Assembly (NCBI GenBank): GCA_029238665.1
Contig: JAQWFQ010000012.1
Span: forward strand, 1-64,000
Reading direction: 5' to 3'
DNA: 64,000 bases
Source of the DNA: Crocinitomicaceae bacterium
GTDB taxonomy: Bacteria > Bacteroidota > Bacteroidia > Flavobacteriales_D > Crocinitomicaceae
Shown: positions 53,985 to 63,786 of the stretch, in pieces
Numbering within the stretch: the first letter of the stretch is position 1
Layout of the letters: the number at the start of each line of letters is the position of its first letter
Notes under the pieces: generated by a model
Database searches by the model: none
Told to the model about the DNA's origin: nothing
The model's input: only the letters and a program-made list of their open reading frames with translations
Translations under genes and position numbers: made by a program

Positions 53985-54686
53985 ATGAATTACAGTAAGT
54001 TCGCAGTAATTGGAGTAGGTCGATACGGATCTACAATAGCAAGACGTTTGGCAGAGAAAGGTGCGCAAGTATTCGCTTTTGACCCGAGCGAAGAAAAGAT
54101 TGAAAGCATCAAGGATGAGGTTGCGTTTGCAGTAACCCTAGATGCTACAGACATTCGTGCATTGAAGTCGCAGAGCTTAGATGAGATGGATGCTGCGGTT
54201 GTAGCAATTGGTGAAAATTTTGAAGCAACTGTACTTACCTGTGTTCACTTATTAGATATTGGAGTTAAGCGCGTAATTGCCCGTGCAAGTGGTGACCACC
54301 AACGCCTGATTTTAGAAAAAATTGGAGTCAAAGAAATTCTTACCCCAGAAAATGAGGTTGCTTATGTGGTTCGCGAGAAGTTGTTGAACCCCAACATTGT
54401 TTCATTTCTGCAGTTGCCTGATGATCATGAGATTGCTGAGCTTCGTGCACCAAAAGGCTGTGTGGGAAGAACCATTGATGATGTTGGTTTTAGAAACAAA
54501 TATGAAATGACATTGATTACGATTAAGCGCGAATTTGCGGTTGTTAAAAATGGAGAAGATAGCACCGAACAACACATTATTGGTGTTCCAAAAAATGATA
54601 CGGTAATTAAGAATAAAGACACCTTGGTTGTATTTGGTGCGGCAAAGAGTGTAGAGCGTTTTATTGAAATCAACGAATCACTTTAA
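53985..54686 (+). CDS. TrkA/KtrA-family potassium channel regulatory protein
   Basis: The 233-residue protein has an RCK_N Rossmann domain (FAVIGVGRYGSTIARRLAEK, GxGxxG) and an RCK_C domain (about 140-220). It gates a K+ transporter membrane subunit, for which no gene is visible in the window. Its stop is immediately followed by the ATG of the SDR gene. Confidence 0.88.
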   Translation: MNYSKFAVIGVGRYGSTIARRLAEKGAQVFAFDPSEEKIESIKDEVAFAVTLDATDIRALKSQSLDEMDAAVVAIGENFEATVLTCVHLLDIGVKRVIARASGDHQRLILEKIGVKEILTPENEVAYVVREKLLNPNIVSFLQLPDDHEIAELRAPKGCVGRTIDDVGFRNKYEMTLITIKREFAVVKNGEDSTEQHIIGVPKNDTVIKNKDTLVVFGAAKSVERFIEINESL

Positions 54687-55388
54687 ATGTTTATTGTTAC
54701 TGGCGTTTCAAAAGGACTTGGGAAAGCGATTGTCCACGCATTGCTGAAACAAGGAGAAAATGTCATTGGTATTGGACGCTCACACCAGTTCAACCATTCA
54801 AAATTTTCATTCATTGCATGTGATTTAAGTGACATTGAATCCATTAAAAAAATAAAACTCCCTGTGTTTAAGGGGCAGTTGACCTTAATAAACAATGCTG
54901 GTATCATTGGGGATATTAAACGTCTTTCTGATCAAAAATCATTAGACCTGTTGGAGGTTTTAAGGGTAAATACGATTGCTCCAACTGAATTAACCAATGT
55001 TGTGTACCGTTCGATTGAAGCGAAGCATAATTTTCGTTTGGTGAACATTAGTTCGGGTGCTGCCAACGCAGTCATTCCTTCGTGGGGTGCATATTGTGCG
55101 TCAAAAGCAGCATTGAATATGTTAACAGAAGCATTTTTTATTGAAGAAAAGGAAAAAGGAAATCACATTGTTGCATATGCGGTTTCACCTGGAGTAATTG
55201 ATACGGAAATGCAAGGTAAAATCCGCAGCACAAACCCCACCGATTTTTCAGCAGTAAATAAGTTCATTCACCTCAAGGAAAAAGCGGAATTGTTTTCTCC
55301 AAAAGAAGCGGCAGAACGTTTACTAATACTACTTAAAAGGCCTTTTAATCAGGAGGTAAAAGTGGATTTAAGGAACATTAACGGGTAG
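54687..55388 (+). CDS. Short-chain dehydrogenase/reductase
   Basis: The 233-residue Rossmann enzyme has VTGVSKGLGKAIV (TGxxxGxG), NNAGIIG and the catalytic S-x(12)-Y-C-A-S-K (YCASKAAL). It resembles sepiapterin/benzil reductase-type SDRs, but the substrate is not known. It begins at the base after the TrkA-like stop. Confidence 0.85.
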   Translation: MFIVTGVSKGLGKAIVHALLKQGENVIGIGRSHQFNHSKFSFIACDLSDIESIKKIKLPVFKGQLTLINNAGIIGDIKRLSDQKSLDLLEVLRVNTIAPTELTNVVYRSIEAKHNFRLVNISSGAANAVIPSWGAYCASKAALNMLTEAFFIEEKEKGNHIVAYAVSPGVIDTEMQGKIRSTNPTDFSAVNKFIHLKEKAELFSPKEAAERLLILLKRPFNQEVKVDLRNING

Positions 55389-55489
55389 ATATTGCCGCTT
55401 TACGAATCAAACATACAACAAGCTTTCATTCACTTTATTTGTAGGAACGGGTGTGTTTCCGTAATTTCACGTAATAAGTTTCTAGAACT

Positions 55490-57634
55490 ATGAAAAAAAC
55501 AATTCTCTCCATAATCAGTATCGTTGTATTTGGCCTTTCGTTAAGCGCTCAGCACACAACGATAGATCAATCGAACACCAGAGATGGTGAAACAGTTGAA
55601 TACTGTTTGCAGCATAAAAAACATGCAGAATTAATGCAAAATCCGGCCTATGTTCAAGCATTGGTGCAAGATAGTATTCTTCGTGAGCAAGAAGCATTAG
55701 ACAGTCAAAACTCAACGACTAAAGCAACCGTGTGGTATGTTCCAATCGTATTTCATGTTTTACACGATGAGGGCTCAGAAAACATTTCTGATGCACAAAT
55801 CCTTGACGCACTGGCTATTTTAAATAGAGATTTTAAACGTGAAAATGCAGATGCAAACAATGTACACCCAGATTTTCAGGGAATGCCTACAGATGTAGAC
55901 ATTGAGTTTAGGTTAGCAACAAAGGCTCCTGACGGCTCTTGTTTTACAGGGATAACACGAACAAAAGATGCATTAACACACGACGGTAGTGATGGAGAAG
56001 ATCAGGTAGATGCTATTGTAGATGGCAATGATGTTTTTCAAGGGCAGTGGCCGCCAACAAATTATTGCAATGTGTATATATGTGCCGAAATTGGTGGAGC
56101 TGCTGGGTATACCTTTATGCCAAGTGGCTGGTCTGGATCTAGCATGTTTTACAATGGGATTTTTGTGTTGGATTCTTACCTTGGTTCAATAGGAACTTCA
56201 GGTGTTGGGACCAGTAGAACTTTAACGCATGAAATGGGACACTGGTTAAACTTATCGCATGTATGGGGCCCAAACAATAACCCTGGAAATGCTTCAAGTT
56301 GTAGCGATGACGACGGTGTAGTTGATACCCCTAATGAAATTGGAGTTACTTCATGTAACTTAAATGAAATGTCTTGTGGTCCGCGTGCAAATGTCGAAAA
56401 CTATATGGATTACTCGTATTGTTCTAAGATGTTTACCCAAGGTCAAGTTAACCGCATGCGTAGTGCGTTAAACTCAAGCAGCTCTGGACGTAGTAATCTG
56501 AAGACAGCATCAAACCTAATTGCTACAGGAGCCGATGGAAATCTTTACTTATGTAGGGCTGATTTTGAGGCCGACAAAACTACGGTATGCCCAGGAACGG
56601 TCGTTAATTTTACAGATAATTCATACAATGCAGTCACTGGATGGACATGGTCATTCCCAGGAGGGTCTCCAGCTTCATCAACAAGCCAAAACCCTTCGGT
56701 TACGTATAACACACCAGGTATTTATACGGTAACTTTAACGGCTACTGACGGGTCAACAACGGATGCTGAGGCAAAAATATCGTATATCCGTGTTTCACCT
56801 GTGTCAAGCACCCTGCCTTTTTTAGAAGGATTTGAATCGTATTCGACGTTGAACAATATCGACGAATGGGAGGTCAACAACGAAGGAGGAAATGGCTTTG
56901 TATTGGTGTCCAATGCGGCTCATACAGGAAATAAGTCAGTTAAATTGGCAAATAACAATGAAATGCTTGGATCAATAGATGAATTGATTTCTGCTCCTGT
57001 AGATTTGTCTGGCGTGTCGTCTGCTGTTACTCTGAGTTTCAGGTATGCATATAAGCGTAAAAACACAAATGACAACGATTGGTTTAGGGTCTATGTAACT
57101 GAAGATTGTGGCCAAAGTTGGGCAATAAGAAAAACCTTACATGGGTTTCAATTATCTAATCAAACACAATCAGCCTCATTTACTCCAACATCTCAAGCAG
57201 ATTGGACAACGGTTCACATGACAAATATTACCAGCTCATTTTGGGTAAATAACTTTAAGTATAAATTTAAATTTGAATCTGGAGGCGGAAATAACATCTA
57301 CATTGATGATATCAATATTTATAGTGGAAGTCCTTCAGATGATTTAGTATCTTCTAATGCAGGAATACCTCAGAGCTCGTTAGATGCTGGGTTAGATGTT
57401 TACCCCAACCCAACAGAAGGGTCGTTAACGATTCGTTTTAACTTGGCAAGCGATGAAGATGCTACTATTTTAATACAGGACCTTACAGGTAAAATTACAC
57501 AGCAAAACAGCATACAGGCAAAAACAGGGTCAAATTTAGTTTTGATTGATACAGATCACTTATCTGCAGGATTATACTTTGTAAAATTGCAAGCTGGGAA
57601 TGCACAGCAAACGGTTCAGGTTGTTGTAAGGTAA
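55490..57634 (+). CDS. Secreted M43 (pappalysin-like) metalloprotease with PKD and T9SS tail
   Basis: The 714-residue protein has a signal peptide (to about 20), the zinc motif HEMGHWLNLSH (247-257, HExxHxxxxxH) and a cysteine pair C-SDDDGVVDTP with ENYMDYSYC typical of cytophagalysin. A PKD domain (about 365-440) is followed by a jelly-roll domain (about 455-615) and a type A sorting domain (YPNPTEGSLT to VVVR). It would be secreted by T9SS as an extracellular protease. Confidence 0.9.
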   Translation: MKKTILSIISIVVFGLSLSAQHTTIDQSNTRDGETVEYCLQHKKHAELMQNPAYVQALVQDSILREQEALDSQNSTTKATVWYVPIVFHVLHDEGSENISDAQILDALAILNRDFKRENADANNVHPDFQGMPTDVDIEFRLATKAPDGSCFTGITRTKDALTHDGSDGEDQVDAIVDGNDVFQGQWPPTNYCNVYICAEIGGAAGYTFMPSGWSGSSMFYNGIFVLDSYLGSIGTSGVGTSRTLTHEMGHWLNLSHVWGPNNNPGNASSCSDDDGVVDTPNEIGVTSCNLNEMSCGPRANVENYMDYSYCSKMFTQGQVNRMRSALNSSSSGRSNLKTASNLIATGADGNLYLCRADFEADKTTVCPGTVVNFTDNSYNAVTGWTWSFPGGSPASSTSQNPSVTYNTPGIYTVTLTATDGSTTDAEAKISYIRVSPVSSTLPFLEGFESYSTLNNIDEWEVNNEGGNGFVLVSNAAHTGNKSVKLANNNEMLGSIDELISAPVDLSGVSSAVTLSFRYAYKRKNTNDNDWFRVYVTEDCGQSWAIRKTLHGFQLSNQTQSASFTPTSQADWTTVHMTNITSSFWVNNFKYKFKFESGGGNNIYIDDINIYSGSPSDDLVSSNAGIPQSSLDAGLDVYPNPTEGSLTIRFNLASDEDATILIQDLTGKITQQNSIQAKTGSNLVLIDTDHLSAGLYFVKLQAGNAQQTVQVVVR

Positions 57635-57663
57635 TATAGCCAGAGGGTAAAACAACAAAAATT

Positions 57664-57804
57664 GTGAAAAAAAACAAACAAATTGTAGGCTTGATCTTAA
57701 TAGGGATTTTGTCCTTGTTTTCTTGTCGAGAAGAGGAGCGCGCACAGAATGAAACACATAAAGTTACAACAGAAGTTCCAGCTATTCTAGCATCAAATAC
57801 TTAA
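57664..57804 (+). pseudogene. 5' part of a DUF6591-like lipoprotein, ended by TAA
   Basis: A GTG start at 57664 gives MKKNKQIVGLILIGILSLFS-C with a lipobox and 25 further residues, then TAA at 57802-57804. The next ORF continues directly in the same frame. A lipoprotein whose mature part is only 26 residues is unusual, and the downstream part fits as its missing domain. Confidence 0.55.
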
Positions 57805-58122
57805 GTGAGTGAATATTTTGCTGTTTTTGATTCATTTATGGACGAGTATGCTAACATGCTTGAGGGGTTAATAAAAGAAGGGGAAAAATCCGAAAAAAAT
57901 GGTGGTAAAGCAGATTTTTCAAATGCTCTGGGCATGATGACTACAGCCACATCTTCTTTAATAAAAATGGCTCCTCTTTTAGAGAGAATGGATGAATTAG
58001 AAAAACAAGCTGAGATTTTAAAAGGGGATATGAGCTCAGAAGAAATAGAGGCCTTTATGAAATCCTACACAAAAATAATGATTCGTTTTATGGAGATGAG
58101 CAAAAAACAAAACAACGAATAG
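57805..58122 (+). CDS. DUF6591-like domain, separated from its signal by a stop
   Basis: The 105-residue frame begins at GTG right after the TAA. It reads VSEYFAVFDSFMDEYANMLE, a helical, acidic segment typical of small Bacteroidota lipoproteins of the DUF6591 kind (D..L..YE.F.DEY...L.K). It has no signal peptide of its own. Either the gene is inactivated by a nonsense mutation, or the stop is read through or bypassed by re-initiation at GTG. Confidence 0.5.
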   Translation: MSEYFAVFDSFMDEYANMLEGLIKEGEKSEKNGGKADFSNALGMMTTATSSLIKMAPLLERMDELEKQAEILKGDMSSEEIEAFMKSYTKIMIRFMEMSKKQNNE

Positions 58123-58830
58123 GAAACAATAATCTTAGGATTAATCGCAGTGATAACGTCATTGAGCAGTTGTGGGTCTAATACATTTACTGATGCCAGA
58201 GATGGTAATTCATATGAATTTGTAAAAATTGGAGAGCAGACCTGGATGGCAGAAAATTTAAAATACACCGGAGAAGATATCAAACACATTACTGATACTG
58301 ACGAGTGGGGGCATAATGATAGTTTTGACGCTTGGTGTAGTTATGAAAACAATCAAGAAAATGAAGATAAATATGGTGTCATGTATCAATGGGAGGCTGC
58401 AAAAAAAGCGTGTCCTGATGGATGGCATCTCCCAACTAAAGAAGAATGGGAGGAGTTGATAGATTATCTTAAAGCCAACGGTTACAGTAATAAGTCAATG
58501 TTGAGTAGTTCTGGAGTTGCAAAATCATTGGCTACTGCGGATGGTTGGGAGCTTTCGGAATATGAAGGAGAAGTTGGAAGTCGAGATTACCCAGAATATC
58601 AAAATAAATCAGGATTCTCGGCATTACCAGGTGGCGAGCGTGAAGGGAGAGGTCGCTTTAGTAATTTAGGGAAGTCGAGTGTGTGGTGGAGTATCAGCGA
58701 TCATGATGATTTTGTAGATAAGTGTATTAGGCTAGTGCATAGTGAGAGCCATGTTCGGGGATATATGTCTAACCATAAAAGAAAGGGTTACTATGTTCGT
58801 TGTATCAAAGACAATCCTACAGACCATTAA
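58123..58830 (+). CDS. FISUMP-domain lipoprotein with damaged or unclear start
   Basis: The open frame starts right after the previous TAG and reads ETIILGLIAVITSLSSCGSN, a lipobox without a good start codon; the only canonical start is GTG at 58150, which leaves MITSLSSC, too short for a signal. The mature part is a FISUMP (Fibrobacter succinogenes major paralogous) domain: YEFVKIGEQTWMAENLKYTG, GWHLPTKEEWEEL, GYYVRCIKD. Such proteins are surface lipoproteins of unknown role. Confidence 0.6.
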   Translation, partial: ETIILGLIAVITSLSSCGSNTFTDARDGNSYEFVKIGEQTWMAENLKYTGEDIKHITDTDEWGHNDSFDAWCSYENNQENEDKYGVMYQWEAAKKACPDGWHLPTKEEWEELIDYLKANGYSNKSMLSSSGVAKSLATADGWELSEYEGEVGSRDYPEYQNKSGFSALPGGEREGRGRFSNLGKSSVWWSISDHDDFVDKCIRLVHSESHVRGYMSNHKRKGYYVRCIKDNPTDH

Positions 58831-58907
58831 TTCTGCATTAGAATCCTGCTGCTGATTCAACTTAGAATCGTTGTCCGCAGTCTATTAAAATACCCTCAAA
58901 GAGTTTT

Positions 58908-59576
58908 TCATATCAGGGAAATTTCTAACCAATATTCAATGAGTGATTCAATTGATGATTCTTTGAGGGTATAATTTACCTTAAATCCTTTTTGGGTTAA
59001 AGCTTCTTGTGTACTTGCTCCCCAGGCAATTATTTTAGCTTGAGTAGGCACCTCATTTTCCATTAGAAAACCCGCAACATTTGAGGGGCTCGTAAATATG
59101 TAAATATCACAAGGAGCTATTTTAAACCCTTTAATAATCGTCTTGTAAACAACCACCTCGACAACGGAATCAGAATCTAATTGAGACGAAACAGTACGGA
59201 GCGAAATGTCTGACATTGGAAACAGTACCGTTCGATTTTTAGCCCAAATTTTAAATGCGTCTGCAACGTGGTGTATGTCGCCACTCTGTTCTCCTTTAAA
59301 CTCAACTTTATACCCCATTTTTTCGAGCAATTCTGCCGTTTTAGACCCCGTGCAGGCAATTTTTACGTGCCTCGGTATGTCTAATGTTGCTTTAAAAAAT
59401 AAAACAGACCTAGGACTTGTAAAGAAAATGACATCGTAGTTCGTATCAATCTTAAAGTTGAGCCCTTCAAATTGTAAGAAAGAATGAGAAATAAGCGCCG
59501 TATTTTGAGGGCTTACAAATGCAGATAGGTTGTTGGTGTCAGTACTATTTTTGGATATGAAAAGACGTTTCGTCAT
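58908..59576 (-). CDS. hemD: Uroporphyrinogen-III synthase
   Basis: The 222-residue protein has the weakly conserved HemD pattern: FFTSPRSVLFF, VKIACTGSKTAELLEKMGYK, YIFTSPSNVAGFL, IIAWGASTQEALTQKGF. It closes the tetrapyrrole ring. It follows hemC with 6 bp between the genes. Confidence 0.85.
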   Translation of the reverse strand: MTKRLFISKNSTDTNNLSAFVSPQNTALISHSFLQFEGLNFKIDTNYDVIFFTSPRSVLFFKATLDIPRHVKIACTGSKTAELLEKMGYKVEFKGEQSGDIHHVADAFKIWAKNRTVLFPMSDISLRTVSSQLDSDSVVEVVVYKTIIKGFKIAPCDIYIFTSPSNVAGFLMENEVPTQAKIIAWGASTQEALTQKGFKVNYTLKESSIESLIEYWLEISLI

Positions 59577-59582
59577 TTCACC

Positions 59583-60464
59583 TTATTTGATTAAATCTGC
59601 AATTACCTTTTCGGCCATTCCTTCAAATTTTTCAACGTGATAGTGCAACTGTGTGCATTCACCTTCAAGACCGTTTGCATAGGAAACGTATAAATTATGA
59701 GCTTCATCGCAGTAAACACCGAGAGGTAATTGACAACCTCCATCTAAAAGATTTAATACTTTTCGTTCTAAATCAATGCGTTTTTTAACAGCTTGAAAAT
59801 TGATTTTCTGAAGAATCGTATTTAATTCATCGTCCTCGTTTCTAATTTGCAAACCTAAAACCCCTTGAGCAGGAGCAGGGACAAATTCAGTTGGGTCTAA
59901 GACAATTTCTACAAATTCAGATAAGTCAAGTTCTAACCGATCTACACCCGCTTTAGCAAGCAAGATAGCATCGTAGTTTCCCTGTCTTAGTTTATCTATG
60001 CGCGTAGGAACATTCCCTCTTAAATCGTTGATGGTTGTATCTGGGCGGTATTTTAATACTTGTGATTTTCTACGTGCAGAAGACGTACCAATAATGGCAT
60101 CACATTTTAACGACCACTTTTGATTCGCATCAACGGATTCTTTTCTAATGAGCAATATGTCTGCAGGATTTGCACGTTCAGATACGCATGCAATTTTTAA
60201 TCCTGTAGGGGGTGTTGTTTCAAGATCTTTGTGTGAGTGCACTGCTAAATCAACCTGTTTACTTAATAGCGCATCTTCAATTTCTTTTGTGAAAAAGCCT
60301 TTCCCTTCGAGTTTGTCGAAACTCAGGTGTTGTATGGCATCCCCTTGAGTTTTGATAATATTTAACTCAACGGTACACCCTAATTTTTCGAGTTCTGATT
60401 TCACGAAATGTGCTTGCCATAGTGCAAGATCACTTCCTCTAGATCCGATGACAACATGTTTCAT
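59583..60464 (-). CDS. hemC: Hydroxymethylbilane synthase
   Basis: The 293-residue protein has IGSRGSDLALWQAHFV, HSHKDL, GTSSARRKSQVL, LRGNVPTRIDKL and the dipyrromethane cofactor Cys in LLDGGCQLPLG. It polymerises porphobilinogen. It overlaps the hemA stop by 4 bp. Confidence 0.95.
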   Translation of the reverse strand: MKHVVIGSRGSDLALWQAHFVKSELEKLGCTVELNIIKTQGDAIQHLSFDKLEGKGFFTKEIEDALLSKQVDLAVHSHKDLETTPPTGLKIACVSERANPADILLIRKESVDANQKWSLKCDAIIGTSSARRKSQVLKYRPDTTINDLRGNVPTRIDKLRQGNYDAILLAKAGVDRLELDLSEFVEIVLDPTEFVPAPAQGVLGLQIRNEDDELNTILQKINFQAVKKRIDLERKVLNLLDGGCQLPLGVYCDEAHNLYVSYANGLEGECTQLHYHVEKFEGMAEKVIADLIK

Positions 60465-61711
60465 TTCAGTGGTTTTTTAAGCAAAATTTCTTTCGCCATA
60501 AGCATGGGCACACTCATGTATTTTTTCTCCATGTAGCCGACAATTTTTTCAAGTGTTTGGCGAGAAGCATCGTCTAGGTCGTTAAGTTCACCTTTGAAAA
60601 CTTCATTCATGGCAATAGCTTTAATTTCTTTCACTTTTTTTGGAACTTCACGCATGGCTAGCTCAACCGTTCTAACTTGGCTGAGGTGTTGAAACTCGAG
60701 TAATGCCTCAGAAATAATTTTTTCGACATGTTTAATTTCTTGTGAACGAACTTTCAGGTTTTCATTCGAAATTTTTTGAAGTTTTTCAACAGAAATATGA
60801 GTTACGTGATGTGCATCAATAATTTCTGGAGATAAATCTTGAGGTATTGCGATGTCAATGACAGTTTTACGCGCTGTGTCACCTTGTAAAAGCTGTGTGT
60901 ATATTTCAGGTGTTAGAATATGATTCTCTGAACCTGTACATGAAATGATAATATCAAATCCTTTGTTAAACGAGTTAAGGTCAGCCAAAGGAAGTGCTTT
61001 TCCATTTAAATCGTTGGCAAGCTTTTCCGCTTTTGATAGTGTACGATTAAAAATATGAAAGTTGGTGAATCCGTGCTTGCGAAGAAACCTTCCCATGTTC
61101 GTATTTGTAACACCAGCTCCAACAATTAAAATGCGAGAATCTAGTGCTGCGTTTAAGTCGCGTAGTTTTTTGTATGCTAGTGAAACAACAGATACAGGAC
61201 GTTTGGCAATACATGTTTCCGTATAAACTTTTTTTGCTGTCTCAATCGTATGGCGAGTCATTAGTCGAAGGAAATCTCCAGTTAGACCCATCTTTCGAGC
61301 ATTTTCAAAGGCCCCTCGAACTTGTGTTATTATTTCACGTTCTCCAACAACCATAGAATCTACAGAAGAAGCAACATAGAATTGGTGCTCAACAGCCTTT
61401 AGACCATGGTAAACTGCTCCATTCAATGAAAATACGGCGCGTTGCTCCTCGTCAAAGTCGGGGTATAATTTGTGAAAAAAACGCTCTAAAAAAGGAATAT
61501 CAACCTTTTGTGTTGTGACAAATGCAAACTCAACCCGATTGCACGTAGAAAGAAACATCAATTCATCAAGCCCCATAACGGACTTAAATTCAGACAAGTG
61601 CGCTTGTTGGTTTTCTTCCCCAATGTGTAACTTCCCAATCTCTGAAACGGGTAAGTTTCGGTGCGTAAACGCGACGATATGTAGGGCATCTAAGCCTTTC
61701 GTATTAATCAC
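60461..61711 (-). CDS. hemA: Glutamyl-tRNA reductase
   Basis: The 416-residue enzyme has the catalytic Cys in LSTCNRVEF, the NADP domain with GAGVTNTNMGRFL and the C-terminal dimerisation helices. It starts the C5 pathway to haem. hemA-hemC-hemD form an operon. Confidence 0.93.
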   Translation of the reverse strand: MINTKGLDALHIVAFTHRNLPVSEIGKLHIGEENQQAHLSEFKSVMGLDELMFLSTCNRVEFAFVTTQKVDIPFLERFFHKLYPDFDEEQRAVFSLNGAVYHGLKAVEHQFYVASSVDSMVVGEREIITQVRGAFENARKMGLTGDFLRLMTRHTIETAKKVYTETCIAKRPVSVVSLAYKKLRDLNAALDSRILIVGAGVTNTNMGRFLRKHGFTNFHIFNRTLSKAEKLANDLNGKALPLADLNSFNKGFDIIISCTGSENHILTPEIYTQLLQGDTARKTVIDIAIPQDLSPEIIDAHHVTHISVEKLQKISNENLKVRSQEIKHVEKIISEALLEFQHLSQVRTVELAMREVPKKVKEIKAIAMNEVFKGELNDLDDASRQTLEKIVGYMEKKYMSVPMLMAKEILLKKPLK

Positions 61712-62039
61712 GCCACAAAGATGCTCAGTTCTGCCGTTTCTTTTGTCATGTATTTGTCATAATTTTAACATTTAGAATCCATCTAAATAAGCATGAAGCA
61801 TTAGGTTTTATTAGAACTAGAGATCCGTTTGATCTAGGGTACTTTAAACCAATAATTTAGGATTATGGTTTGCTAATTGGAAGTACATTTTAAACGAATT
61901 CTAAGGTTAAAAGCAAGCTGTTTATTTGATAAATAGGGCAATAGATTTTATGATTTAAGTGTCAGAGTTAAAAAAAGAATACAATTGTTGCATGTTTTAT
62001 TGCAGGACTGTGTAGCTTTGACCAGCTAAGAACAACAAC
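61712..62039. other. Divergent intergenic region with rsmI promoter
   Basis: This 328-bp region separates hemA and rsmI. It contains a plus-strand -7 element TAGCTTTG at 62013-62020 with a TTG at 61988-61990 (22 bp spacer), 20 bp before the rsmI start. I see no ORF or other structure. Confidence 0.5.
62013..62020 (+). promoter_or_regulatory. Promoter of rsmI (TAGCTTTG)
   Basis: TAGCTTTG matches the TAnnTTTG -7 element, with TTG at 61988-61990 as a -33 box at 22 bp spacing. It is placed properly for the gene at 62040. Confidence 0.55.
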
Positions 62040-62717
62040 ATGTCGAAACTTTATATAGTTCCTACTCCGATAGGAAATCTTGAGGATATTACTTTGCGTG
62101 CGATCCGTATTTTGCAAGAAACAGATTTGATTTTTGCCGAGGATACGCGGGTAACAAAAAAGCTATTGAATCACCTCGACATTTCTAAACCTGCACACCC
62201 TTTTCATGCGCACAATGAGCATAAATCCTTGTCGAGTGCAGTTGATAAAATCAAGGCGAATACTTCTACAGTATTAGTTTCTGACGCTGGAACTCCTGGC
62301 ATTTCAGACCCTGGGTTTTTATTGATTAGAGCGTGTATTGCACAGAACATTGAGATAGAGTGTTTACCTGGTCCTGCCGCATTAATTCCAGCAATTGTAT
62401 CGAGTGGGTTTCCATGTGATCGGTTTGTGTTTGAAGGGTTTTTACCGCATAAAAAAGGACGACAAACACGGCTGTTGGCAATTGCTGAAGAAAAACGAAC
62501 AACGGTTCTGTATGAATCGCCACATCGTTTAGTTAAATGTCTTGGGCAAATCATGGAGTTTATGGGAGAAGATAAACAAGTCTGTGTTGCGCGTGAAATC
62601 ACAAAAATGTACGAAGAGTACAAGCGTGGAACAGCAAAAGAAATTAAAGCGTACTATGAGGCTCATCCTCCAAAAGGAGAGATTGTAATTGTTATTCAAG
62701 GAAAAGAAGGAAAGTAA
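62040..62717 (+). CDS. rsmI: 16S rRNA (cytidine-1402-2'-O)-methyltransferase
   Basis: The 225-residue protein has the RsmI pattern LYIVPTPIGNLEDITLRAI, EDTRVTKKLL, VSDAGTPGISDPG, CLPGPAALIPAIVSSG, FEGFLPHKKG. It modifies C1402 of 16S rRNA. Its stop overlaps the next start by one base. Confidence 0.95.
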   Translation: MSKLYIVPTPIGNLEDITLRAIRILQETDLIFAEDTRVTKKLLNHLDISKPAHPFHAHNEHKSLSSAVDKIKANTSTVLVSDAGTPGISDPGFLLIRACIAQNIEIECLPGPAALIPAIVSSGFPCDRFVFEGFLPHKKGRQTRLLAIAEEKRTTVLYESPHRLVKCLGQIMEFMGEDKQVCVAREITKMYEEYKRGTAKEIKAYYEAHPPKGEIVIVIQGKEGK

Positions 62718-63751
62718 TGGGAGTGATATCTAGCGAAGCATTTTTTCTCACAAAAAAAGGAGAAGCAACCGAAGCATTTGAGTTAAGAAAGTTTGAACTA
62801 GCCTTACCGGTTGGTGCAGAAATTTTAGTTGAGGTAGAGTCTTTCGGACTAAATTATGCTGATGTTATGGCGCGACAAGGTCTTTATCGTGAAGCACCTC
62901 CATTTCCGTGTGTTGTTGGCTATGAAGTTGTTGGAAAAATAACACATGTTGGGCCTGATGCAGACCAGTCAAGACTTGGCAAGCGTGTAGTTGCTTTTTG
63001 TCGTTTTGGAGGGTATGCAAAGCATGTCGTTACAAATGATTATGCTGCGGTAGTTGTAGGAGATCAATCTTCGGAGTCTCTTTTAGGGCTATGTACACAG
63101 GCTGTAACAGCTTTTTATATGGCCGAGTATTTAACCCCTATTCATAAAGTTGATACAGTTCTTATTCATGCGGCTGCGGGTGGTGTTGGAACAATGTTGA
63201 TTCAGCTAGCTAAACTTAAAGGAGCACGAGTAATCGCAAAAGTTGGGGGGCAAGAAAAAGAAGCTCTCGTAAAAAAACTTGGAGCCGACATTGTTGTAAA
63301 CTACAATTCTTCGGACTATGCCGAGCAGATTGAGCAGGCTTTAAATGGGGAGCGAATAGACATCAGTTACAACCCTATTGCAGGCTCAACATTTAAGAAA
63401 GATTTTGCACTACTTGGATCTGGTGGAAGACTGGTTTTATTTGGAGGAGCAGAACTGTCAGGTGGCAAGTGGGGGCTTTTTTCCAAGCTGAATTTTATCC
63501 GAAAAATGGGACTTATTATTCCTATCGGTTTAATGATGCGTTCGAAAAATGTACTTGGAGTTAACTTGTTGAAGATAGCAGACAATAAGCCTAAGGTTTT
63601 AGCGTTTTGCTTGCAAAATGTAGTTGATCTATATACGGAAGGAAAAATTCAGCCCCAGCTGGGATGCGTTTATGAAGCTGCTCAATTAGCAGAGGCTCAT
63701 GCAGCATTAGAAAGTGGAAAAACAACAGGGAAACTTGCTGTTAATTGGTAG
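62717..63751 (+). CDS. Zinc-binding-dehydrogenase/quinone oxidoreductase family protein
   Basis: The 344-residue MDR-family protein has GLNYADVMARQGLYREAP, VVGYEVVGKITHVG, the NADP motif HAAAGGVGTMLIQLAKLKGA and QPQLGCVYEAAQLAEAHAAL. It resembles VAT-1/QOR-like enzymes that reduce quinones or enones with NADPH. Zinc ligands of true alcohol dehydrogenases are not evident. Confidence 0.85.
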   Translation: MGVISSEAFFLTKKGEATEAFELRKFELALPVGAEILVEVESFGLNYADVMARQGLYREAPPFPCVVGYEVVGKITHVGPDADQSRLGKRVVAFCRFGGYAKHVVTNDYAAVVVGDQSSESLLGLCTQAVTAFYMAEYLTPIHKVDTVLIHAAAGGVGTMLIQLAKLKGARVIAKVGGQEKEALVKKLGADIVVNYNSSDYAEQIEQALNGERIDISYNPIAGSTFKKDFALLGSGGRLVLFGGAELSGGKWGLFSKLNFIRKMGLIIPIGLMMRSKNVLGVNLLKIADNKPKVLAFCLQNVVDLYTEGKIQPQLGCVYEAAQLAEAHAALESGKTTGKLAVNW

Positions 63752-63786
63752 TCAAAATAATACGTGTAACGGATTAAACCTAAAGC

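Noticed and set aside
62204-62623. 139-residue minus-strand ORF inside rsmI
   Set aside because: Antisense shadow of a conserved gene.
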